A DNA stretch of 64,000 nucleotides from Litorimonas sp046250185 (GTDB lineage: Bacteria > Pseudomonadota > Alphaproteobacteria > Caulobacterales > Maricaulaceae): NCBI RefSeq assembly GCF_046250185.1, contig NZ_CP176469.1; one strand, given 5' to 3'. The notes beneath the pieces were generated by a model, which was not told where the DNA came from, did not search any database, and saw nothing but the letters and a program-made list of their open reading frames with translations. Below, in pieces: positions 27,286 through 35,195 of this stretch. A program made the translations under genes and the position numbers. Every line of letters starts with the position of its first letter. The first letter of the stretch is position 1.

Positions 27286-28247
27286 GCGATATTCCGATCA
27301 TTCTGAGATGCTGTTTTGATGCCTTTCCAGATTTTGACCGCAGGGATGTTCGCTCCGCGCGACTCAATCGTTTTAACACCATCCAGCGTTAGGCCCGCTT
27401 CTTCAAATAACTGCGCAATTTCGGAGTCAGAGAAACCCAGCCGCCGATGGGCATAATTGGCGCGGAAACTCTCTTCTTGATGCGCTGTAAAATCAATAAT
27501 GAGCATCGCGCCGTTGTCGTCCAACAGACGTGCGGCCTCATGCACAGCCTCTTGCGGATCGTCCAGATAGTGTAAAACTTGATGCATCGTAACCAGATTG
27601 GCCGAATGTGCCGCAATGGGCGTGGCATGCAGATCCCCTTGACGCACTTGCAAATGCCGCGTTTCATCCGACAGCAAAGCATGACGCGCAATTTTCAACA
27701 TATCAGAGCTGCTATCAACACCCACGCCGCGCGCAACACGGTCAGCGAACAGTTCGAGCATGCGCCCCGTGCCAGTGCCGAGGTCAACGATCAACTCAAA
27801 TGGCCCCTCGCCTGCGGCATTTAAAATGGCGCGCTCTATGTCGGCTTGCGGCAAATATTCATTGCCGAGCTGACTGCGGTCATTGGCGACCTCAGCGAAA
27901 AAGGCTTCCGCCAGTTTTGAGCGCTCTTGACGCACATCTTCTAGTCGTTTGCGATCTGCGGCTAGGGTCGGATCATCCTGCGGTAGCGTCGCCAGCGTTG
28001 TCGCGACCAGCGCGGATAAGGCGACATTATTGCGGCGCAATCGAGAAAAGACCCAACTGCCCTCCCGCAAGCGCTCGATTAATCCTGCACCTTCTAAGGA
28101 TTTGATGTATTGTGTCACGCGTGGCTGCGATAGGCCAAGTATCTGAACAAGCTCACTCACGGTAAGCTCACCCTGACTGAGTAGCGCTAATATACGGAGG
28201 CGATCCGTGTGGCCGAGTGTTTTAAGCGCGAGTGCAAACTGTTCCAT
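27282..28247 (-). CDS. ArsR-family regulator fused to methyltransferase domain
   Basis: 321 residues. ArsR-type winged helix at about 1-75 (LGHTDRLRILALLSQGELT, then LGLSQPRVTQYIKSLEGAG) and a class I SAM-binding domain at about 140-260 with motif VDLGTGTGRML. The joint operon with metF suggests it senses SAM or S-adenosylhomocysteine and controls methionine-cycle genes, as described for SahR-type regulators in other proteobacteria. That role is inferred. No metal-binding Cys pair is seen in the recognition helix. Confidence 0.88.
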   Translation of the reverse strand: MEQFALALKTLGHTDRLRILALLSQGELTVSELVQILGLSQPRVTQYIKSLEGAGLIERLREGSWVFSRLRRNNVALSALVATTLATLPQDDPTLAADRKRLEDVRQERSKLAEAFFAEVANDRSQLGNEYLPQADIERAILNAAGEGPFELIVDLGTGTGRMLELFADRVARGVGVDSSSDMLKIARHALLSDETRHLQVRQGDLHATPIAAHSANLVTMHQVLHYLDDPQEAVHEAARLLDDNGAMLIIDFTAHQEESFRANYAHRRLGFSDSEIAQLFEEAGLTLDGVKTIESRGANIPAVKIWKGIKTASQNDRNIA

Positions 28248-28251
28248 GCAC

Positions 28252-28296
28252 CCTGCATAGCAGGTTCTTAAAATAAGTATATAAAAAAATGCTTAT
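28252..28296. promoter_or_regulatory. Palindromes in front of the ArsR-type gene
   Basis: CCTGCATAGCAGG (28252-28264) sits 5 bases before the start codon and includes the ribosome site. ATAAG (28273-28277) and CTTAT (28292-28296) form a wider AT-rich inverted repeat. Either could be an autoregulatory operator; the second may also be a weak terminator of the GH9 gene. Confidence 0.35.
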
Positions 28297-28300
28297 ATTG

Positions 28301-30238
28301 TTATTTAACAGAATTCTGCGGCACGAAGTTCGCCAATAATCGGAGATATTCTACCTGATAACTATTGCTATTTTCAGTCACTTCCCAACTATTGATCGGC
28401 CAACCATCATTGAAATCAGCATAAGACTTAGCGGGAGGTTGGTTGGCAGGCGGGCTCGCAATCGGGCGCCGACAGAGGGCGTTACCGTAATCTCCGCATG
28501 TGCCAGACGCACAACAGGCATCACGGGCGTAGCTATCATTTGGCCCGCCCACAAGGAAACCCGGTGCCGGGCCGTAGGTCGATGACCTCACACTATCATA
28601 GTCAGAAGAACCGTCTTTAAACCATGCGTGGTAAAAACTATCGACGGAATTTTCGGCGCCAAAGCTGCCCATATTCGACAGATAAGTTTTGGCATTGGGG
28701 TTTACGCCGTGAAGATAATTGACATATCCCAGCGCTGCAGCGACCAAAGGCTCCTGATTGCGAGCCGTGGTTCCCATGCGTAAAGCCTGCGTATAGACCA
28801 GCCCGCGCCGCGCCTTAGTCGCATTACTCCCCCACCAATACCCATCAACGTAAGACCGATAAGCGTCTTGATTTTGAGTATGAGCAGGTAGGCCATTATA
28901 GGCTTGTACGATATTACGCGAGTAGTCATGCATCACTCGCCGCGCGAATTGCGCTGTCGGTTTGGCGTCTCGCACAAACGCAAGCATATCGAAGGCCATA
29001 CTGCCCTCAAACCCATTTGGCGTATCTGCCGCCATCGGCCTGACGTCATTATAGAGCGCTTCGACTATTGAGGCAAAGTGAGCGTCTGAAGTCATCACCG
29101 CCATGCGCGATGCCGCAATAAGTTTCTTTTTGGCAAGACGGTCAGTTTCCACCTCTTGTTGCCCTGCCCCAATATCGATCGAGCCATTGGCTTCGGTATT
29201 GTTGTAGAACTTCACATTCGGGTTCGTCTCTGCCCACTTCCAAGCCCTCATCGCTCGGCTGCGATAGGTTTTAGTCCTGTTCACTCTAGCGCGGGTCAGA
29301 ACGTGGTCTGCAAGAGCGAATGTGCCTGCTGCTGTATAACTTGCAGCAGTCGTTGCAGGGCCATACAGGCTTGGCCCCTTGGCAGATGACGGCGGCGAAG
29401 CCTCTGCGCGATCCAGAATTGACAACATAGAGCCGTCTTCGTTTTGCATCCGCGCGAGCCAATCCAGCCCCCACATCGCCTCGTCCAAGACATCGGGGAT
29501 GCCGTTGCCGCTCTCAGGAATTCCGAAATCATCGCCCCATGCGCTGGGATTATCTGCATACATCGATAGCAGCGCTGCGACATATTCCGCTGTCCAAATC
29601 GTATATTGGCTATAATCCCCCGCATCATACCAGCCGCCGTGCAAGTCCCGCTCCGTATTGCGGTCATTCGGGCGATTGTAAAGGCGGGCGCGCTTATCCT
29701 GCATATGACTCGCCGCGTCCGCATAACCCCTGCCCGCATAGCCCCTGCCCGCGTATTTAGGGCGTTTTTCAAAGCCTGCGCGTTGCAGATAGAACGTCCG
29801 AAATGCGGCTTTAAACGCAGGTAAATACACGTCATCTGCTATGCGAAAGGCATAGCTCTGCGCGCCTGTGTCCATATCTTTGATAACGAAATCACCACTT
29901 GCTGTGACTGCAGAGAAATCAAACCACCAGACTTTATCGCCAGAATCTCGGTCCGTCTTGCCGCCATTCCAAGCCCTTGGTGCGCCCTCAAATACGAGCT
30001 TCCCTGTGCTTTGTTCAAACACGCCAAAGCGCTTGCCAGGGGTGGATTTGCGGCGGGAATCGTAGCCTTTGACGGGTTGCTTGATCACCGCCACTTTTTC
30101 GGCTCGCGGCAAATAGCCGAATTGATCCACGAGTATAAGCGGTGTTGCAGTCGTGTCACTCTGAGCCGATGCTTTCGCACTCGGCTGACACGCCAGCAAG
30201 CCTAGTAACAAAAGACATAAAAAAAGACGCATCATCAT
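28301..30238 (-). CDS. Glycoside hydrolase family 9 lipoprotein
   Basis: 645 residues. The lipoprotein signal peptide ends in LLAC, with Cys17 as the lipid site. An Ig-like CelD-N domain (about 32-135) precedes the (alpha/alpha)6 GH9 domain. GGWYDAGDYSQY carries the base aspartates Asp205 and Asp208. The HGVNPNAKTYLSN region matches the family signature, and WEVTENSNSYQ near the end carries the probable proton donor Glu622. GH9 enzymes cut beta-1,4-glucans; some act on chitosan oligosaccharides or mixed-linkage glucan, so the substrate is open. A short GYAGR duplication lies at 164-173. The start codon lies inside a terminator hairpin. Confidence 0.9.
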   Translation of the reverse strand: MMMRLFLCLLLLGLLACQPSAKASAQSDTTATPLILVDQFGYLPRAEKVAVIKQPVKGYDSRRKSTPGKRFGVFEQSTGKLVFEGAPRAWNGGKTDRDSGDKVWWFDFSAVTASGDFVIKDMDTGAQSYAFRIADDVYLPAFKAAFRTFYLQRAGFEKRPKYAGRGYAGRGYADAASHMQDKRARLYNRPNDRNTERDLHGGWYDAGDYSQYTIWTAEYVAALLSMYADNPSAWGDDFGIPESGNGIPDVLDEAMWGLDWLARMQNEDGSMLSILDRAEASPPSSAKGPSLYGPATTAASYTAAGTFALADHVLTRARVNRTKTYRSRAMRAWKWAETNPNVKFYNNTEANGSIDIGAGQQEVETDRLAKKKLIAASRMAVMTSDAHFASIVEALYNDVRPMAADTPNGFEGSMAFDMLAFVRDAKPTAQFARRVMHDYSRNIVQAYNGLPAHTQNQDAYRSYVDGYWWGSNATKARRGLVYTQALRMGTTARNQEPLVAAALGYVNYLHGVNPNAKTYLSNMGSFGAENSVDSFYHAWFKDGSSDYDSVRSSTYGPAPGFLVGGPNDSYARDACCASGTCGDYGNALCRRPIASPPANQPPAKSYADFNDGWPINSWEVTENSNSYQVEYLRLLANFVPQNSVK

Positions 30239-30246
30239 GCGTCTTT
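30216..30246 (-). terminator. Terminator of ettA overlapping the GH9 start
   Basis: On the minus strand AAAGACGCAT-GATG-ATGCGTCTTT (30246 down to 30223), a perfect 10-base stem with 4-base loop, followed by further T. It lies 38 bases after the ettA stop. The three tandem ATG codons of the GH9 gene fall at the stem/loop and the 3' arm, and codons 5-7 are its T-tract. Confidence 0.8.
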
Positions 30247-30283
30247 CTATGCAGATTTCAGGCCATGCCGCAAATACACATGC

Positions 30284-31942
30284 CTACCGATCAAACTTCA
30301 CGAATTTCAACTTCTTCGGCATATCAGCATCAGGACCGAGACGGCGTTTCTTGTCTTCGATATATTCTTGGAAGTTGCCCTCAAACCATTCCACATGGCT
30401 ATCGCCTTCATAGGCCAAGATGTGCGTCGCAACACGGTCGAGGAAAAAGCGATCATGGGAGATTACCACGGCACAACCTGGGAATTTCTCCAAAGCCACT
30501 TCGAGTGACGCCAGTGTCTCGCGGTCCAGATCATTGGTCGGTTCATCGAGGAGAAGCAGGTTCGCAGGCTTTGTCAGCATCTTGGCGAGGTTCACACGAT
30601 TGCGCTCACCACCCGATAGCTGCCCAACATTTTTCTGCTGGTCCGTGCCTTTAAAATTGAACGCTCCGACATAGGCGCGGGAGGGCACTTCCCGTTTGCC
30701 CATTTGAATGATGTCCAGCCCGTCAGAGATAGCTTCCCAGATGTTCTTGGAGTTATCCAGCGCGTCACGGTTCTGATCGACATAACCAAGTTCAACCGTT
30801 TCGCCGACTTTGAACGTGCCTTCATCGGGCTGCTCATCACCTGTAATCATCTTAAATAAAGTCGTCTTACCCGCACCGTTGGGGCCAATAACACCGACAA
30901 TACCACCGCGCGGTAGTTTGAAAGATAGGTCTTTAATCAATAACTTATCGCCAAAACCTTTACTAACATTATTGCACTCCACAACGACGCCGCCCAGACG
31001 CTCACCCATCGGGATGCGGATGTCAGCATGTGAGACGACTTCTTTATCGGCTTCATCGCGTAAGTTTTCGTAGGCGCTAATCCGAGCCTTGGATTTCGTC
31101 TGGCGCGCTTTGGGGTTAGAGCGGATCCACTCTAACTCTTTCTTCAAAGCTTTCGTTTTAGAGTCAGATTCTCGGCCCTCTTGCTCCATACGCTTGGCTT
31201 TCGCGCCCAGCCATGATGAGTAATTACCCTCATGCGGATAGGTCCGCCCACGATCCACTTCGAGCGTCCAATTTGTGATATTGTCGAGGAAGTAACGGTC
31301 ATGGGTAATCAGGATGATCGCGCCATTATATTTGACTAGATAATTCTCTAGCCAAGACACAGTCTCCGCGTCCAAATGGTTGGTCGGTTCATCGAGCAGG
31401 AGCAAGTCTGGTTTGGACAGCAAGAGTTGACACAACGCCACGCGCCGCGCCTCGCCGCCGGACAGATTATCAACAGGGCTGTCTTTGGGCGGGCAACGCA
31501 AGGCCTGCATCGCCATTTCGATCTTGCTATCAATGTCCCATGCATCACGGCCATCGACTTGCTCTTGGAGCTTCGTCATCTCTTCCATAAGTTCGTCTGT
31601 GTATTCTTCAGCCATTTTCATGGCGACAGCGTTATAGGCGTCAAAAATCTGCTTATCTTCGCAGCCCGAAATCACATTGCCCCAGACATCTTTGGATTTA
31701 TCAAGTCGCGGTTCCTGCGGGAGGTAGCCCACTTTGGTGCCTTCGGCCGCCCAATGCTCACCCGTCACTTCGGTGTCTACACCTGCCATGACTTTCATCA
31801 AAGTCGATTTACCCGCGCCGTTCACGCCGATCAGGCCGATTTTGGCGTCGGGATAAAAGGACAGGTGGACGTTATCGAGAATAGTCTTGTTACCGAATTT
31901 CTTCGTCAGACCTTGCATATGATAGCAGAATTGGCGAGCCAT
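30284..31942 (-). CDS. ettA: ABC-F translation factor EttA
   Basis: Cytoplasmic ABC-F ATPase that binds the ribosomal E site and gates entry into elongation depending on ATP/ADP. Two ABC domains: Walker A GVNGAGKST near 37, signature LSGGEARRVAL near 160, and LLDEPTNHLD. The second copy has GPNGAGKTT near 354, LSGGERNRVNL near 445 and LLLDEPTNDLD. The linker has the expected KKELEWIRSNPKARQ. 552 residues, the EttA length. Confidence 0.94.
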   Translation of the reverse strand: MARQFCYHMQGLTKKFGNKTILDNVHLSFYPDAKIGLIGVNGAGKSTLMKVMAGVDTEVTGEHWAAEGTKVGYLPQEPRLDKSKDVWGNVISGCEDKQIFDAYNAVAMKMAEEYTDELMEEMTKLQEQVDGRDAWDIDSKIEMAMQALRCPPKDSPVDNLSGGEARRVALCQLLLSKPDLLLLDEPTNHLDAETVSWLENYLVKYNGAIILITHDRYFLDNITNWTLEVDRGRTYPHEGNYSSWLGAKAKRMEQEGRESDSKTKALKKELEWIRSNPKARQTKSKARISAYENLRDEADKEVVSHADIRIPMGERLGGVVVECNNVSKGFGDKLLIKDLSFKLPRGGIVGVIGPNGAGKTTLFKMITGDEQPDEGTFKVGETVELGYVDQNRDALDNSKNIWEAISDGLDIIQMGKREVPSRAYVGAFNFKGTDQQKNVGQLSGGERNRVNLAKMLTKPANLLLLDEPTNDLDRETLASLEVALEKFPGCAVVISHDRFFLDRVATHILAYEGDSHVEWFEGNFQEYIEDKKRRLGPDADMPKKLKFVKFDR

Positions 31943-32049
31943 TTGGGCGCTCCGAAAGTAAGGGTGATGGGTTGACTTATTTCAGGGCGCGATATGCGGT
32001 GCGAGCGGGCAATATGCAAGCCCGAAGCGCGAGATTTTAGCAGGGAGAC

Positions 32050-32511
32050 TTACTTGCGCGGGATCGCAATCGGCACGCAAGGACCGCCATTATACCCTGG
32101 AATTTCACCTGGTGGGCAAGAGATGGGCGGCGGCGGCATGTAAACCGGTGGCTCTGGTTCAGGCGCAGGCGGAATATAGACGGGCGGTTCTGGTGCAGGT
32201 GGCACGTAAACGGGCGGTTCTGGCTCTGGCATTGGTTCTGGCACAGTCACGACAGGCGGGGGTGGCGGCGCGGGGGGCAAGCAATCGGCTGTCTGGCAGA
32301 TCGTTTGCTGCTTATAGGTCACGGACGGGATCGCATACAATTCGGTTACGTAACCACATGGCTGCATTGTGACGCCACACGGCGCAGGCGGCACGACGAC
32401 ACTGTCGCCGTAACGCGAATCCGCTGGGTTGGATGCGCAGGCGCTCATAACAGTTGCGACGAAGCAAAAACTCGCCAATTTTAAGAATGTGTGTGATGTC
32501 CGCTTAGTCAT
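32050..32511 (-). CDS. Proline-rich lipoprotein
   Basis: 153 residues. Signal peptide with lipobox VMSAC, lipid site Cys25. The mature part begins with a Cys-containing segment (PAPCGVTMQPCGY, TICQTADCL). It continues with a Pro/Glu repeat zone (about 80-130) built on PPVYVPPAPEP with V, I or M at the variable place. It ends with SCPPGEIPGYNGGPCVP, six Cys in all. No family recognised; the Pro-rich part may span the periplasm or peptidoglycan. Confidence 0.7.
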   Translation of the reverse strand: MTKRTSHTFLKLASFCFVATVMSACASNPADSRYGDSVVVPPAPCGVTMQPCGYVTELYAIPSVTYKQQTICQTADCLPPAPPPPPVVTVPEPMPEPEPPVYVPPAPEPPVYIPPAPEPEPPVYMPPPPISCPPGEIPGYNGGPCVPIAIPRK

Positions 32512-32568
32512 ATCCGAATCTCTATGTGCCCCAACAATAGTCGCTATTCACAAAATTGTCTCACTATA

Positions 32569-32589
32569 GCGTTAAAACCTTGCTAACGC
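32569..32589. repeat. Inverted repeat in the divergent promoter region
   Basis: GCGTTA and TAACGC with 9 bases between, in the gap shared by the lipoprotein gene (minus) and xthA (plus). It could bind a regulator of either gene. It also contains a near-CtrA sequence, TTAA-N7-CTAAC. Confidence 0.3.
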
Positions 32590-32662
32590 GTATTCCGTGT
32601 AATCCGCAGGTGATCACGCGCCGCTACTTGACTCTCTTCTCGCCCTGCCCGACCACACATTT

Positions 32663-33454
32663 ATGAAAATCGCAACGTGGAATATCAACTCAGTCAAAGC
32701 CCGCATGCATGCATTGACAGCGTGGCTGGAAAAAGAGCAGCCAGACATTTTGTGCCTGCAAGAGATCAAAACAGTCGACGATGGGTTCCCCCGTATGGAG
32801 ATCGAAGCCATGGGCTATAATCTCGCTGTGCATGGGCAGAAAAGCTATAACGGTGTGGCGATCCTCTCCAAAAGCCCCATTGATGAAGTCGTCATTGGCT
32901 TGCCCGGCGAGCCCGAGGATGAGCAGGCGCGCTACCTCGAAGTTGTGGTCAGTACAAATACGGGCGCGGTTCGCGTTGCCTCGATCTACCTCCCCAACGG
33001 CAATCCCGTTGACGGGGGCAATAGCGAGAAATATCTCTATAAATTGCGCTGGCTAGATCGACTGCGCCGTCGCGCACTGGACCTATTAGCGCTCGAAGAA
33101 CCACTCATATTGGCGGGTGACTACAACGTCATTCCAACCAAAGGTGATACGCATGATCCGACGGCGTGGTGGGGCGACGCCTTGTTTCGGCAAGAGACAT
33201 TAGACGCCTTTCACGCCCTCCGTCACACAGGGCTCTATGATCTTTTTGATCTGTTTGACGGGCGCGACGGGCAATATACATTTTGGGATTATCAGGGCGG
33301 GGCTTGGCCAAATAATTACGGCATCCGCATTGATCACCTCCTCTGCTCCGCGCAAGCGATTGATCACGCAACAGGTATCGTGATCGATAAAATGGTGCGC
33401 GACGGCGAGAAGCCCTCAGACCACGTACCTGTCATTGGACGTTTTGATTTGTGA
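32663..33454 (+). CDS. xthA: Exodeoxyribonuclease III
   Basis: AP endonuclease and 3'-5' exonuclease of base-excision repair. EEP-fold motifs: TWNINSVKAR at the start, LQEIKT with the metal-binding Glu near residue 34, GDYNVIP near 152, and the terminal SDHVPV with the catalytic His. 263 residues, normal. Its stop overlaps the next gene's GTG start (GTGA). Confidence 0.94.
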   Translation: MKIATWNINSVKARMHALTAWLEKEQPDILCLQEIKTVDDGFPRMEIEAMGYNLAVHGQKSYNGVAILSKSPIDEVVIGLPGEPEDEQARYLEVVVSTNTGAVRVASIYLPNGNPVDGGNSEKYLYKLRWLDRLRRRALDLLALEEPLILAGDYNVIPTKGDTHDPTAWWGDALFRQETLDAFHALRHTGLYDLFDLFDGRDGQYTFWDYQGGAWPNNYGIRIDHLLCSAQAIDHATGIVIDKMVRDGEKPSDHVPVIGRFDL

Positions 33455-34251
33455 GTCTGCTCGCCAAAATCCTGATCGGAGTAGTCCTCGCGCTCGTCAT
33501 CGCAGTCTTCGGATTTGGCTGGCACATCAAGACGGTCTATGCAGGATTTGTTGCCAGCACGGATAGCGGCGACGCCCTCTTCCCACCCGAAATTCTGGCA
33601 GACTATGGCCGACAAATTCAAGACGAGCTGATCCGCCAAGACGTGCAAGTCGCGATTATTTCTCGCTCGGGTCAGAAGCGCGAGAAACTCCCCGACGGTG
33701 TCATGTTCACCCATAGTGCGTTCTTCCGTCGCGCAGAAGACGGCAGCTACGCCGTCTACAATCTATATCACGGGGAAGACAATCGCCTGATTTCGTCGCT
33801 GAAAACGGACACGCCCGCTGACTTCTTACGCTTGCTCCAAGAAAAAGACGCTGGCATTTTGATCCCAAATAAAACCACACAGTTAGAGCTGTACGACTTT
33901 TTGGAGAGTCCAGAATACGCCGCCGTCCACACGCGCGACTATTCCCTCATTTCCAATCCGTTTGATTTGCGCTGGCAAAATTGTAACGAGTTTATGCTCT
34001 ACGCCGTGGCCGCGATGTTCTGGGATACGACTGATCGCGAAGCCATCCGTCAAAGATTGATAACGACGATAGAACCGACAGAGCTAAAGGCCTCTCTGAT
34101 CCGTCGCCATATCGGCCCCAAAGTCGATGAGCGCCTGATCATGGCCGATCACGGCGACAAAATCATCACCACAACCTTCGGCACGCTTACACAATTATTC
34201 GAGCGCGAAGGACGGTTGCAAGAGAGTTATGTGTTGGCGTTTGAGGGGTAA
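33451..34251 (+). CDS. DUF2145 protein, putative NlpC/P60-like thiol hydrolase
   Basis: 266 residues, GTG start overlapping the xthA stop. One N-terminal hydrophobic helix (about 4-24) marks a signal anchor. The body fits DUF2145: VQVAIISRSG, FTHSAFF with His88, and the signature SNPFDLRWQNCNEF with Cys178. Cys in an N-C-x-E-F setting with an upstream His suggests a papain-like (NlpC/YiiX-type) active site; that is inference. Many DUF2145 members have Ser or Asn in the Cys position, as far as I recall. Substrate unknown. Confidence 0.7.
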   Translation: MSLLAKILIGVVLALVIAVFGFGWHIKTVYAGFVASTDSGDALFPPEILADYGRQIQDELIRQDVQVAIISRSGQKREKLPDGVMFTHSAFFRRAEDGSYAVYNLYHGEDNRLISSLKTDTPADFLRLLQEKDAGILIPNKTTQLELYDFLESPEYAAVHTRDYSLISNPFDLRWQNCNEFMLYAVAAMFWDTTDREAIRQRLITTIEPTELKASLIRRHIGPKVDERLIMADHGDKIITTTFGTLTQLFEREGRLQESYVLAFEG

Positions 34252-35192
34252 GGCTTCGGCTTTAACACTGCATCGATGACGTCATAAACCGCGCCGATTT
34301 CATCCAAGATTTTCTGCGTCGGCTCTGGCTTCGTCAAGGGCTCAAACATCGACCCCGCTTCATATCGATTAGGCGTCTCCACCACGATCAACAACTGCCC
34401 CTGCATAAAGCCAAATCGAATTTGACTGCCGTTAACCGACCTTTCCAAATCCACCAGCTTCTGCATGAAGTCTGGCGTCAATAGGTATCGCGCCTCGACT
34501 TGATCCGTGCTGTACGCTTCAAAAATACGCTCAAACACGGGATCGACGAGCCCGACCCGTTTCATATCCCCGCGCGTTTTGCGCTGTAAAAAACCCTTAT
34601 CCCTCAGCACCACAGTCTTGCCAAGAAACTTACGCGGAAAGGTAATAGTCATCATTTGACCGCGCATTACAGTGTTATAAGAGTTTTTGCCGCGTCGTTC
34701 TAAATGGACTTCGAGTGACCTGAATTGTGCGCCGTGCGCCTCGCCTTGCATCTCGTCTTCAAAGGATGCCCGAGAGCCTGCGTTTTTGTCCCCCGTCACA
34801 AATCCGCCCGGCAACAGTCCCAAATGACTCCACAAAGTCAGCTGCGGAATGTCTGACACCTCAGCGCTAAACCGCCAGCCAATGTAGCGACAAATGCCGC
34901 CAACGATATTGTCCTTCGTCAAGGCCTTAATCTTGCGTGTCTGCCAATGATAAACGCCTGCTATCCCGGCCCCTGCGCCCATGAGGATTGGAATGAAGAA
35001 ATGCACATTCATAATCGCCAAAACGACAATTATGATAACCGCGAGAGCTGCGATTGCCCCGCCATAGAGTTGTGTCTTTCTAACGGCTTCTCGACGCGAC
35101 CCATCCCGCGCCGCCAGAAGCGGGAATATCTCGGTATGATAGAACGCAGAGACGCCCTTCAACTCAGGGTGATGTTCATTAAATTGATGCAA
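34227..35192 (-). CDS. DUF3137 membrane protein
   Basis: 321 residues. Two membrane helices (about 44-64 and 66-82) are followed by a large cytoplasmic-type domain. The ordered pieces YIGWRFSAEVSD, GSRASFEDEMQG, FRSLEVHLERRG and FGFMQGQLLIVVET fit DUF3137, a family of unknown function. It begins 4 bases after the valS stop, and its 3' end overlaps the DUF2145 gene on the opposite strand by 25 bases. Confidence 0.75.
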   Translation of the reverse strand: MHQFNEHHPELKGVSAFYHTEIFPLLAARDGSRREAVRKTQLYGGAIAALAVIIIVVLAIMNVHFFIPILMGAGAGIAGVYHWQTRKIKALTKDNIVGGICRYIGWRFSAEVSDIPQLTLWSHLGLLPGGFVTGDKNAGSRASFEDEMQGEAHGAQFRSLEVHLERRGKNSYNTVMRGQMMTITFPRKFLGKTVVLRDKGFLQRKTRGDMKRVGLVDPVFERIFEAYSTDQVEARYLLTPDFMQKLVDLERSVNGSQIRFGFMQGQLLIVVETPNRYEAGSMFEPLTKPEPTQKILDEIGAVYDVIDAVLKPKPYPSNANT

Positions 35193-35195
35193 ATT

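Noticed and set aside
29700..29760. Short tandem repeat in the GH9 gene (GYAGR units)
   Set aside because: In-frame two-unit duplication inside a coding region; not a mobile or CRISPR repeat.
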